From: Aquimarina amphilecti
GTDB lineage: Bacteria; Bacteroidota; Bacteroidia; Flavobacteriales; Flavobacteriaceae
Direction of reading: 5' to 3'
Length of the DNA: 64,000 nt
NCBI RefSeq assembly: GCF_900109375.1
Contig: NZ_FOAB01000006.1
Location: 310,001-374,000 of the forward strand
Shown in pieces: positions 43,027 to 51,197 of the stretch. A program made the translations under genes and the position numbers. The number at the start of each line of letters is the position of its first letter. Within the stretch, counting starts at the first letter, position 1. The notes beneath the pieces were generated by a model that was not told where the DNA came from, searched no databases, and saw nothing but the letters and a program-made list of their open reading frames with translations.

Positions 43027-43378
43027 CTTTCTTTTTTTTAGGGATACTGTCTTCGTATTCGATAATATAAATTTCCTCGTTATCTCTTTTCATAAAATAT
43101 TCTTCTCTAGCAAATTTTTCAAGCTCACCACTATCTTTTAGAATTTTTATGTTCTTTTGATCTTTGACAATTTCTTTTTTATAATATTCTTTATTGTCCT
43201 TTAATTCGTCAATTTCTTGATCTAATTCTCTATGAATAAGCCAAGAATTGGTATCTAAAAATAGAATCCAAACTACGAATACCAAAATGATAAGCACATA
43301 TTTGTTGAAAAATATGGCAAAAACCGGAATCAATGCAGGAGTATTCCTAAGCTTTTCGAAATAGCGTTGTAGCTTCAA
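43019..43378 (-). CDS. Septum formation initiator, DivIC/FtsB family
   Basis: This 119-residue bitopic cell-division protein has a short cytoplasmic N-terminus, one membrane helix (~27-43, YVLIILVFVVWILFL) and a periplasmic coiled coil (~48-85, LDQEIDELKDNKEYYKKEIVK) with the EKFAREEYFMKRDNEEIYII motif near the end. It should belong to the FtsB/FtsL-type divisome complex. It lies between udk and the mutase small-subunit gene. Confidence 0.9.
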   Translation of the reverse strand: MKLQRYFEKLRNTPALIPVFAIFFNKYVLIILVFVVWILFLDTNSWLIHRELDQEIDELKDNKEYYKKEIVKDQKNIKILKDSGELEKFAREEYFMKRDNEEIYIIEYEDSIPKKKKDD

Positions 43379-43418
43379 TTTAGATTAAATGATTTATTAG
43401 TTTATAAAGGTACAAAAG

Positions 43419-44027
43419 TTAATTCAAGCGTTCTTTTACTATAGTACGAACAATATCAATTGCCACATTATTGTAATTATTATTAGGAATAATAAGATCC
43501 GCAAACTCTTTTGTAGGATCAATGAATTGTTGGTGCATTGGTTTTAGTGTATTTTGATATCTATCTAAAACTTCTTCCATATCACGACCTCTTTCTGCTA
43601 TATCACGTTTTAAACGACGGATTAGACGTTCATCACTATCAGTTTGTACGTATATTTTGATATCGAACATTTCCCGAATTTTTGGATTTGTAAGAATCAA
43701 AATACCTTCTACAATAATTACTTTACTTGGTTTGGTTAATATAGTTTCTTTAGTGCGGTTATGTTCCACAAAGGAGTAAACGGGTTGTTCAATAGTTTCT
43801 CCTTTCCTCAAGGCACTAAGATGTTCTCCTAATAATTCAAAGTCGATAGACTGAGGATGATCAAAATTAATTTTTGTTCGTTCTTCATACCTAAGATGAC
43901 TAGTATCTTTGTAGTAAGAATCCTGAGATATTACACATACTTCATTTTCAGGTAATTCATTAACAATTTGATTGACTACAGTTGTTTTTCCACAACCGGT
44001 TCCTCCAGCTATACCAATAATAAGCAT
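43419..44027 (-). CDS. udk: Uridine kinase
   Basis: Udk phosphorylates uridine and cytidine to the monophosphates in pyrimidine salvage. I start it at the ATG at 44027 (MLIIGIAGGTGCGKTTVV); a TTG seven codons upstream is less likely. The P-loop GGTGCGKTT is at ~8-16. Further motifs are SQDSYYKDTSHL, NFDHPQSIDFELL, VIIVEGILIL and the lid RRLKRDIAERGRD. The length (202 residues) is normal. Confidence 0.95.
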   Translation of the reverse strand: MLIIGIAGGTGCGKTTVVNQIVNELPENEVCVISQDSYYKDTSHLRYEERTKINFDHPQSIDFELLGEHLSALRKGETIEQPVYSFVEHNRTKETILTKPSKVIIVEGILILTNPKIREMFDIKIYVQTDSDERLIRRLKRDIAERGRDMEEVLDRYQNTLKPMHQQFIDPTKEFADLIIPNNNYNNVAIDIVRTIVKERLN

Positions 44028-44123
44028 TCCCAATATTTTTTTTGACAAATTTAGAAATACTTATTGAGTTATTGAGTCTTTGTGTAAGAGAGTTTTTATA
44101 AGTGGGTTACTAAATAGGAAACT

Positions 44124-45209
44124 CTAATGTGGATAGTAGATGATTCCTGAGGAAGAATCTCTCTTAGCGCCAGTTACTGATTGTAAACAGTTTATTTCGT
44201 TTCGATCCCTTAAAACACCCATAAAAGCAAAAATTAAAGCTTCCTTATAGTCAATAACATGTTCATTAGGTATAATGACTGTTGTATGATTTTGTAATTT
44301 TTGTTGTAAAACTTCTATTAGAAAGATATTGTTGGCACCTCCTCCAGTTATTAATAGTGATGATTTTTCTTTTCTCGTTTTTTTTATTGCATTAGCAATC
44401 TGTTCAGTTATATGATGGATCGATGTATATAATAGATTTTCTGCAGATGCTTTAGTTGTTTTTATTATAGGTATAACTTCATTTAAAAACCATTCATATC
44501 CAAGTGACTTGGGATATGAGGCTCTATAATATGATAACCCATTTAGTGTATTGTATAATTCTTCAATCAATTTTCCTGTCCTGGCCAGTTTACCTCCATC
44601 ATCATATTCAAGGTTAATAGAGTTACAAATTAGATTTAACAACATATTGGCAGGGGAAATGTCATATGCTATCCTTTGTCCGTTTAGGTCAAAAGAAATA
44701 TTACTAATTCCTCCTAAATTAAGGCAGAAATCATATTCGTTAAATAATAGTTGATCTCCTATAGGTACTAAAGGAGCACCTTGTCCACCAAGAGCTACAT
44801 CATTTGTCCTGAAATCACAGATCACTTTTAGATTAGAAGTATTGGCGATATGTTGACCAGAACCAATTTGATAAGTTAATCCGATTTCTGGTTGATGAAA
44901 AACGGTATGACCGTGACTAGAAATGAAATCCACTTCTAACGAATTTTTATCAATAAAGTTTTTCACTTTTGTGCCTAGCCAGTCTCCATAAGTATTATTA
45001 AATGCCAATAGATCAGTAGTAGGAAGATGTACAGCGTTTTTTAGTTTATTTTTAAACGCTTCTGAATATGATACATTTTCAATATTGAGAATGGAAAATG
45101 CCCAAGAATCTTCATTTTTTTTTATATGACAATAGGCAATGTCTAAACCATCTAAAGAAGTTCCAGACATTAATCCAATTACTTTATATGTTTTAGAATT
45201 AGTAGCCAT
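44124..45209 (-). CDS. anmK: Anhydro-N-acetylmuramic acid kinase
   Basis: AnmK opens the 1,6-anhydro bond of anhMurNAc while phosphorylating it, a step in cell-wall recycling. I start it at the ATG at 45209 (MATNSKTYKVIGLMSGTS); an in-frame TTG four codons upstream is the alternative. The ~361-residue protein has GLMSGTSLDGLDIAY (phosphate 1), SSHGHTVFHQPEIGLTYQIG, CDFRTNDVALGGQGAPLVP with the catalytic Asp, LNLGGISNIS and LLITGGGANN. It stands beside udk but is transcribed separately by spacing (97 bp). Confidence 0.95.
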   Translation of the reverse strand: MATNSKTYKVIGLMSGTSLDGLDIAYCHIKKNEDSWAFSILNIENVSYSEAFKNKLKNAVHLPTTDLLAFNNTYGDWLGTKVKNFIDKNSLEVDFISSHGHTVFHQPEIGLTYQIGSGQHIANTSNLKVICDFRTNDVALGGQGAPLVPIGDQLLFNEYDFCLNLGGISNISFDLNGQRIAYDISPANMLLNLICNSINLEYDDGGKLARTGKLIEELYNTLNGLSYYRASYPKSLGYEWFLNEVIPIIKTTKASAENLLYTSIHHITEQIANAIKKTRKEKSSLLITGGGANNIFLIEVLQQKLQNHTTVIIPNEHVIDYKEALIFAFMGVLRDRNEINCLQSVTGAKRDSSSGIIYYPH

Positions 45210-45255
45210 ATAAGAACGCAAACTACCAAAATATTTTAAACATTATCATTTTTGA

Positions 45256-46008
45256 CTAGTTATATTTATTTATGTATTGAAGGTCAAGTTTTTCTGTGTC
45301 GATTTCTAAGATTGCTTTATTGTAGTAAAAATCTATAATTTCATTTTCTAAATAGTTCTTAATATCACTCACAGTTTTTTTTCCGTAAAGAGAAAATATA
45401 TATGAAGCTTCTCCTTTTTTAAATTCTGTTATAAGATCATCTGGATTTTCTACAATATTAATACCTTTATAACCGTCAAATTTTTTCTTCATCCATCGAT
45501 GACTGGCCAATCGTACTAAACTTTTTTGTTGTTCTTCACTGAGGTAGCGTATCTCTTTTATATTTGTAGAATCATTCTTTTTTAAACGATCCACAGCTGT
45601 TTTAGCTTTAATATATTGTCTTTCTAGTTTAAAATCAATACGTTTCATATCTCTTTTAAGTTTTTCAACAACTTCGTAGAGCGCACCATTATACATTATT
45701 ACAAATTTCTCATAATTATATAATGCATCCAGAAATAAAATTGCCTTCTTTTTATAAATTCTCGGAAAAGCTTGCTTTTTGGCATCAATAAAAAGTTTAT
45801 TAAGTTCGACCTGAATTTCTTCCGGTATTCCTGAGAATTTTGGGCTATTTTTTATAGTTCTAATTTGCGAAGTAATTTGCAACCTAGAACCTTTATATAG
45901 TATTGACTTGTATCTAAATCGATATCGATTTGGCGAAATATCATCTATTTCTTGATTATAAGCGGAATAGCTTATGAAAAGTATGACAAGAAATAAAAAG
46001 GGTTTCAT
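45256..46008 (-). CDS. Exported protein of unknown function
   Basis: This 250-residue protein has a signal peptide (1-18, ending SAYNQ). The mature part is highly charged and mostly helical, with YNYEKFVIMYNGALYEVVEKLKR, a probable coiled coil (~125-165, LERQYIKAKTAVDRLKKNDST) and SEEQQKSLVRLASHRWMKKKFDGY. No family is recognised and no catalytic motif is seen. It is flanked by anmK (47 bp downstream) and the cytochrome gene, on the same strand. Confidence 0.6.
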   Translation of the reverse strand: MKPFLFLVILFISYSAYNQEIDDISPNRYRFRYKSILYKGSRLQITSQIRTIKNSPKFSGIPEEIQVELNKLFIDAKKQAFPRIYKKKAILFLDALYNYEKFVIMYNGALYEVVEKLKRDMKRIDFKLERQYIKAKTAVDRLKKNDSTNIKEIRYLSEEQQKSLVRLASHRWMKKKFDGYKGINIVENPDDLITEFKKGEASYIFSLYGKKTVSDIKNYLENEIIDFYYNKAILEIDTEKLDLQYINKYN

Positions 46009-46154
46009 AACTATTGATTTCTAAATGTAGATTAGAGATGTACTTTTCTAATTTATAAAAATAGTAACGTAAATTATGTTAAAATTGTTATGCAAAAACT
46101 TAAGAGGATTAATTTAAGTTGTTAGAAATAGGTTTCAAAACAAATTGATTGATG

Positions 46155-46619
46155 TTATTTTTTGATAGCTGTAACTTCTTTTACAGTAACCATCTTTTGC
46201 TGTTTGTTTCCCCAACTGTTCATAATATAATTCATTACATCAGCAATTTCTTCATCTTCTAACCCTAAGGAAGTCATAGCACTATCGTATGGTTCTCCAT
46301 TAACTTTGATTGGTCCATTTAAACCATATTTAACAGAGTGAATACTTTCTTCGCGTTTATTTACGAGCCAATCAGACCCAGCTAATGGAGGGAAAACTTT
46401 TGGAGTTCCTTTTCCGTCGGGGAGATGACATTGCATGCAGAAATCAATATACACTTCTTCGCCACGGGCAATACTCTTAGATAGTTCCGTATCTTGATAG
46501 CTTAAACTATCAGTTAGAATATAAGTATTTGCAGTATTTTTTTGTTTTGCTATAATTGAAATACAAAATATCACAGAAAGTACTTCTAGTAATAAGAGAT
46601 GTCTGAATCGCTTTTTCAT
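46155..46619 (-). CDS. Class I c-type cytochrome
   Basis: This 154-residue exported protein has an N-terminal membrane anchor or signal (1-25) and one haem-binding site in YIDFCMQCHLPDGKGTPKVFPPLAGSDW (CMQCH at ~57-61). The distal Met ligand is probably in YDSAMTSLG. It should carry electrons in the periplasm. It follows the PQQ-dependent dehydrogenase gene by 15 bp, and a cytochrome c is the natural electron acceptor for such an enzyme. Confidence 0.9.
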   Translation of the reverse strand: MKKRFRHLLLLEVLSVIFCISIIAKQKNTANTYILTDSLSYQDTELSKSIARGEEVYIDFCMQCHLPDGKGTPKVFPPLAGSDWLVNKREESIHSVKYGLNGPIKVNGEPYDSAMTSLGLEDEEIADVMNYIMNSWGNKQQKMVTVKEVTAIKK

Positions 46620-46634
46620 GTTAAATAATAAGAA

Positions 46635-47756
46635 TTATGATTTTGGAATTATTTTTATAATTCCTTTATTTTCAACAGCTAGATAAATATAACCGTCCGG
46701 ACCTTGTCGAACATTTCGAACTCTACCAATACCTTCTGCTATTTTTTTTCGCCCTGTCACTTTGTTACCATCTAATTCAACCAATTCTAAATATTGAAAT
46801 TTTAGAGAACCTACTAGAAGATCGTTTTTCCAATCAGGATATTTATCACTTGTTACAAAATCCATTCCGCTAGGAGCGATTGATGGTACCCAATAATAAA
46901 TAGGTTGTTCCATTCCTTCTTTACTGGTGATATCTGTAATAGTAGAACCGCTATAGTTAATTCCATATGTAATAATGGGCCAGCCGTAATTTACTCCTTT
47001 GTTGATAATATTAATTTCATCACCACCTCTCGGTCCATGTTCGTGAATCCAAATTTTACCATTATTAGGATGAATAGCCATTCCCTGTGGATTTCTATGT
47101 CCGTATGAAAAGATCGCTTTCTTAGCATCATTTTCTTTTATAAAAGGGTTGTCTTTAGGAATACTTCCATCATCATTAAGTCGATAAATTTTTCCACCAT
47201 CTCTAGTTATATCCTGAGGGTTTTCATCTCTATTTCCTCGATCTCCTATACTAAAATAAAGATATCCTTCTTTATCAAATTCTATTCTTGACCCAAAATG
47301 ATGTCCTCTTGTAGTGTTTGGGGTACCTCTATATAGGTTTTCTATTGAAGTAAGCTTGTTGTTCTCTAATTTAGCTCTAATTAAGGCAGTATGACCTCCT
47401 TTTTCAGAACCCTCTTTGGAGGAATAGGTAATGTACAACCACCCATTTTTATCATATTCAGGGTGTATTTCAATATCTAATAAGCCTCCTTGATTACGGT
47501 TGTATACTTCTGGAACATTTTCTATGTTAGTTTTTGTTCCGTTACTGTAGTGGATTAATTCACCACTTTTCTCAGTAATTAGCATGCTCCCATCTGGAAG
47601 CCAATCCATTCCCCAAGGAATTTGTAAATCAGGAATAACAATTTCTGTAGTATAGTTTTTAGGATCATTGTCAATTGTTATGTCATTTTTTTTCTCTTGA
47701 GCACAAGAAAAGACAGTAGATAGGATGGCGGTTATGTAGAATAAAGTATTGTTCAT
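46635..47756 (-). CDS. PQQ-dependent soluble aldose sugar dehydrogenase (lipoprotein)
   Basis: This 373-residue six-bladed propeller oxidises aldoses to lactones with pyrroloquinoline quinone as cofactor. The signal ends TVFSC, so the enzyme is a periplasmic or surface lipoprotein. Family signatures are present: IPWGMDWLPDGSMLITEK, GLLDIEIHPEY, RGHHFGSRIEFD with the catalytic His (~150), GDRGNRDENPQD, YGHRNPQGMAIHP and EHGPRGGDEIN (PQQ and calcium site). It lies between a TonB receptor gene and a cytochrome c gene in one direction. No pqq biosynthesis genes are in the window. Confidence 0.93.
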   Translation of the reverse strand: MNNTLFYITAILSTVFSCAQEKKNDITIDNDPKNYTTEIVIPDLQIPWGMDWLPDGSMLITEKSGELIHYSNGTKTNIENVPEVYNRNQGGLLDIEIHPEYDKNGWLYITYSSKEGSEKGGHTALIRAKLENNKLTSIENLYRGTPNTTRGHHFGSRIEFDKEGYLYFSIGDRGNRDENPQDITRDGGKIYRLNDDGSIPKDNPFIKENDAKKAIFSYGHRNPQGMAIHPNNGKIWIHEHGPRGGDEINIINKGVNYGWPIITYGINYSGSTITDITSKEGMEQPIYYWVPSIAPSGMDFVTSDKYPDWKNDLLVGSLKFQYLELVELDGNKVTGRKKIAEGIGRVRNVRQGPDGYIYLAVENKGIIKIIPKS

Positions 47757-47800
47757 TGTGTTACTGTAGTTTACATTTGAAAATTACAAATAAAAATTAT

Positions 47801-50083
47801 TTATAATCTATATTTTATGTTAATCCCTCCATACATATTAAAAGGTAGTCCTGGATAAAAATATCTGGGTTGATTTCCTCCAAAACCTCTTGCGTTAATC
47901 TGTAACTGGGATGCATATTTACTATCTAAGATATTATTAGCTCCAAGAAAGAAATCAAAGGAAATATAATCCTGAATGAAGCTTATATACCCTATCTTTC
48001 CATTTAATAATTCATAACTGTTATTAAAAACAGTGTTTCCATCATTTGCAGGAATTTCACCAACTGTCTGAAAATTTAAATTCCCATAGATTCCTTTTTT
48101 AGCTATATAATCAATTCCTAAATTAATAATATGTGATGGTACACCGGTAAGATCATTACTGGAAAAATCATTGTCGAGATCTATAAATTTATCAAATTTG
48201 TAATGGTTTAATGTTCCGCTTAATGTTAGGTTTAGTTGTTTTTGTGCAGATGTAATAATACGATAGTTAATCGTTCCTTCAAATCCAGTATGAATTGTTT
48301 TTCCTGCATTAATAGCGAAGAAATTATCTTCTTCAGTTCTCCTTGCTACTAATAGATCTTTTACTCTTAAAGTATATAAAGAAAGAGAACCATATACTTG
48401 ATTATTCAACAGATTGTATCTGGTTCCGACCTCATAATTCCATCCAATTTCTGGTCGTATTTCAGGATTAAACTCTCCATCTGGCAATAAGGTTTCTGAA
48501 GTGGTAGGAGTAGAGAATCCATGGGCAATGTTTCCGAAAAAAGTAAAGTGGCTATTTAAAGTATAATTGAATCCAATTTTTGGAGATATTATTGGGTCAA
48601 AATCAAATTTCCCAGAACTATCAACATTATCTTCCAAAAATTCATCTTTAATATCAAAAAATGTTTGATTAGTATGGATTCCTACATTGAACTTTAATTT
48701 ATTTGTTATCATCAAATTAGATTCTAGAAAAAGATTATAATAGTTTCTTTTTTCATTAAAATCAAAAAGCTGATCTCCCAATACACTGCCTGTTCCCGTT
48801 GGAAAATCTTGATATAAATTGTCAAATGTTTTGCTGTTATAGAAATCAAAAAAAACTTCTCCGCCTGCTGTCCAATCCCATTTTTTATCAAATAATTTTG
48901 AATTATGAACGACTCTACTTCGTATGCCAATTGTATTAGATTTCTCTTCTAAAATATTAAAAGGTCTTGGTTCATAGTTTTTTCTAAATGAAGAAAATAA
49001 GCTTGTATGCTGCGAAAAAGACGGAGTATATTGATGTTTCCAGGTAACCCCTATTATTCCATAAGTAACATCTTCGAACGCCTGAGACTGTCCCCAAGTG
49101 AATGCAGCTTGTCTTGGGTTGGTATCAAAATCATCTTGATCCAGTGAACTTGGGATACCAGCTTTAAGATCAATATAACTTGCAATTATAGAGAAGTTGT
49201 TTTTCTCTCCAAGGAATAAGGAGGAGGTTATAGTCGCTGTGTTTCTGTTATATGTATTGTTATCTCGATATCCATCAGATTTATTGTTACTATATATAAT
49301 ATTGACACCTGCCTTCTTTCCTCCAATAGCTATTTTTGCAACATTCCTTGACAGTCCGTAGCTTCCTAAATATGTCGATAGAGAAGTTTCTATTCCTTCA
49401 TTTGTAATAAACTCTGGTCTCAATAAAATAGTCCCTCCTAAACCCACTCCGTAACTACTAGATGATGGACCTTTATGAATATCAATTCTGGAAACAGCAA
49501 CTAATTCAAGATCTTCTATGGATGATTCGCCGTTGCCATCTGTTAAAGGAATGTCTCCGAAATAAGTTCGGATATTCGCTGTACCGAATAAATTTCTGGC
49601 ACCAATACCTCTAATAGTTATTCTATTTGTATTTAAGGTGCCATTTTGCATAAAAACTCCAGGGACTTTATTAAGAATTGGATGTAGCTCAATCGAGTTA
49701 CCGCGATTAATGGCTTGTGTATTAATAATGGTTACTGCATCCGTTGCATATTTTTTTTGAGATGGAATTGATTGACCATTAATAAATACTTCTTGTAATT
49801 GATTAATTTTTAATGAAATTGGTATGATCAAAAATTCATTTTCTAAAACTGCAATTTTTTTGGTTTGATATCCTAAAAAGGAAATTTCTATTTTCCCAAA
49901 ACTGATCATTTTAAATTTACCGTGCTGATTAGACAATGTTTTATTACCAGTTTGTATATCTAATATAGTAGCATTATTAATTGGAATTAAAGTTGTTTGA
50001 TCTATAATCAATCCAGAAATCTCAGATTGTGCTTCAATATTATAGGTAATAAATAAGAAAAGAAATAATACTGTGTTTTTCAA
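47801..50083 (-). CDS. TonB-dependent receptor next to PQQ dehydrogenase (candidate PQQ transporter)
   Basis: This ~760-residue outer-membrane receptor lacks an STN domain. The start is a TTG, either 50083 (KNTVLFLFLFITYNIEAQ signal peptide, preferred) or 50092. A carboxypeptidase-like domain (~20-100) is followed by the plug (~105-225, LNKVPGVFMQNGTLNTNRITI, RGIGARNLFGTANIRTYFGDIP, GPSSSSYGVGLGGTILLRP) and the barrel ending GGINIKYRL. It is first in an operon with the PQQ-dependent dehydrogenase and cytochrome c genes. In E. coli PqqU/YncD is a TonB receptor for PQQ, so cofactor uptake is a reasonable but untested role; iron or sugar ligands remain possible. Confidence 0.9.
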   Translation of the reverse strand: MKNTVLFLFLFITYNIEAQSEISGLIIDQTTLIPINNATILDIQTGNKTLSNQHGKFKMISFGKIEISFLGYQTKKIAVLENEFLIIPISLKINQLQEVFINGQSIPSQKKYATDAVTIINTQAINRGNSIELHPILNKVPGVFMQNGTLNTNRITIRGIGARNLFGTANIRTYFGDIPLTDGNGESSIEDLELVAVSRIDIHKGPSSSSYGVGLGGTILLRPEFITNEGIETSLSTYLGSYGLSRNVAKIAIGGKKAGVNIIYSNNKSDGYRDNNTYNRNTATITSSLFLGEKNNFSIIASYIDLKAGIPSSLDQDDFDTNPRQAAFTWGQSQAFEDVTYGIIGVTWKHQYTPSFSQHTSLFSSFRKNYEPRPFNILEEKSNTIGIRSRVVHNSKLFDKKWDWTAGGEVFFDFYNSKTFDNLYQDFPTGTGSVLGDQLFDFNEKRNYYNLFLESNLMITNKLKFNVGIHTNQTFFDIKDEFLEDNVDSSGKFDFDPIISPKIGFNYTLNSHFTFFGNIAHGFSTPTTSETLLPDGEFNPEIRPEIGWNYEVGTRYNLLNNQVYGSLSLYTLRVKDLLVARRTEEDNFFAINAGKTIHTGFEGTINYRIITSAQKQLNLTLSGTLNHYKFDKFIDLDNDFSSNDLTGVPSHIINLGIDYIAKKGIYGNLNFQTVGEIPANDGNTVFNNSYELLNGKIGYISFIQDYISFDFFLGANNILDSKYASQLQINARGFGGNQPRYFYPGLPFNMYGGINIKYRL

Positions 50084-50191
50084 AAGGTACAATTTTACCC
50101 AAATATCGGGAACTAATTATATTTTGATTCTTAAAAATAACTTATAATTGTATCGAAATCAAAAAACGAAATCAATTAAATATGTTATTAA

Positions 50192-50809
50192 ATGTTTAGA
50201 AAAATAGTGTGCATTGTACTTATTATATCTAGTTCAGTTTCTTTTGCACAAAGAATTAAAATTGATAGGAAAAAACTCAGTTTTTTAAAAAGTGAATCAA
50301 GAATTGAAGTTCAACTTACTTTTCCAGAACAAATGACTTTTTTGAGTGATAATATGTCTGAAAAAGAATTCATCCTGTATATGAAGGAAAGGAGAAGTAA
50401 AAAAGACCCTTCCATGGGTGATAAGTGGTTAGTTGAATATAATAATGCTAAACAAACAACCTGGAAGACTGATTTTTTGTCCACTATTAATAAAGCATTA
50501 GCGGGATATAGTGATTTAAGATTTGTAGACTCTGAGGAGAAAACAAATTATTTATTGATAGTAGAAGGAAATTGGATGTATCCGGGTTATGGCGGTGGAG
50601 CAAGCGTCGGTAGAGAAGAGGCTAAGTTGGAGGTAACCTTAAAATTTGTAGATAAATCAACCCCAGAAAATGTGTTATACATGACACAGACACCAAAAAT
50701 CATTGGGAACTATGCATATGGAGAATTTGGAACAATTCTTAGAGTAGGAGAATGTTATAAGAAATTAGGGTATTTATTAAACCTTCAGCTTAAAAGAATT
50801 TTAAAATAA
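50192..50809 (+). CDS. Exported protein of unknown function
   Basis: This 205-residue protein has a signal peptide (1-19, ending SFAQ). The mature part has an alpha/beta look: EVQLTFPEQMTFLSDNMSEKEF, then INKALAGYSDLRFVDSEEKTNYLLIVEGNWMYPGYGGG and YMTQTPKIIGNYAYGEFGT. The middle part, with helix–strand–loop and a following beta hairpin, recalls proteins that measure or bind at the outer membrane, but no family is recognised. It stands alone between a divergent receptor gene and the tRNA. Confidence 0.6.
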   Translation: MFRKIVCIVLIISSSVSFAQRIKIDRKKLSFLKSESRIEVQLTFPEQMTFLSDNMSEKEFILYMKERRSKKDPSMGDKWLVEYNNAKQTTWKTDFLSTINKALAGYSDLRFVDSEEKTNYLLIVEGNWMYPGYGGGASVGREEAKLEVTLKFVDKSTPENVLYMTQTPKIIGNYAYGEFGTILRVGECYKKLGYLLNLQLKRILK

Positions 50810-50836
50810 TAATAGGTTTTAACAAAAGAGTTTACT

Positions 50837-50844
50837 TATATTTG
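50837..50844 (+). promoter_or_regulatory. Bacteroidota-type -7 element of the tRNA gene
   Basis: TATATTTG fits TAnnTTTG exactly. A T-rich -33 region (GGTTTTAA, 50815-50822) stands at suitable spacing. Transcription would start ~50851, 18 bp before the mature tRNA. Confidence 0.6.
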
Positions 50845-50868
50845 CACCCGCAAAAAGGATAACCTTTT

Positions 50869-50943
50869 CGGGGTGTAGCGTAGCCCGGTTATCGCGCCGC
50901 GTTTGGGACGCGGAGGTCGCAGGTTCGAATCCTGCCACCCCGA
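50869..50943 (+). tRNA. tRNA-Pro (anticodon TGG)
   Basis: The 75-nt cloverleaf has a 7-bp acceptor stem CGGGGTG/CACCCCG with discriminator A, a D-arm with TAGCCCGGTTA, the anticodon arm CCGCG-TTTGGGA-CGCGG (loop TTTGGGA, anticodon TGG), and the T-arm GCAGGTTCGAATCCTGC. The 3' CCA is not encoded, as is usual in this phylum. A strong terminator follows 23 bp downstream. Confidence 0.96.
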
Positions 50944-50965
50944 CAACTTAAAAATAGGTTAAATT

Positions 50966-51000
50966 AAAACACTGTTAATTATATAATTAACAGTGTTTTT
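50966..51000 (+). terminator. Terminator after tRNA-Pro
   Basis: AAAACACTGTTAATTAT pairs with ATAATTAACAGTGTTTT in a long perfect inverted repeat, followed by T residues. It makes the tRNA a single-gene transcript. Confidence 0.88.
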
Positions 51001-51171
51001 TGTTTTATATAATTTTAATAACATTGCACAGCGTTTTATCCTCTTGCTTTTCCTGCTTAGTTTCCTAAATCATTCTAGATAAAGATTTTTTCTACTGTAA
51101 ATTAGTGTTATTCGAAAGTCTTGCTTTGGAAAACTATTTTTATCAATCATCGGATTCTTAACCTTTGATAT

Positions 51172-51179
51172 TATTTTTG
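51172..51179 (+). promoter_or_regulatory. Possible -7 element of the hybrid regulator gene
   Basis: TATTTTTG fits TAnnTTTG and lies 18 bp before the ATG. No good -33 box is seen at the expected distance. Confidence 0.4.
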
Positions 51180-51197
51180 TATAATAGTAAGTCATAA

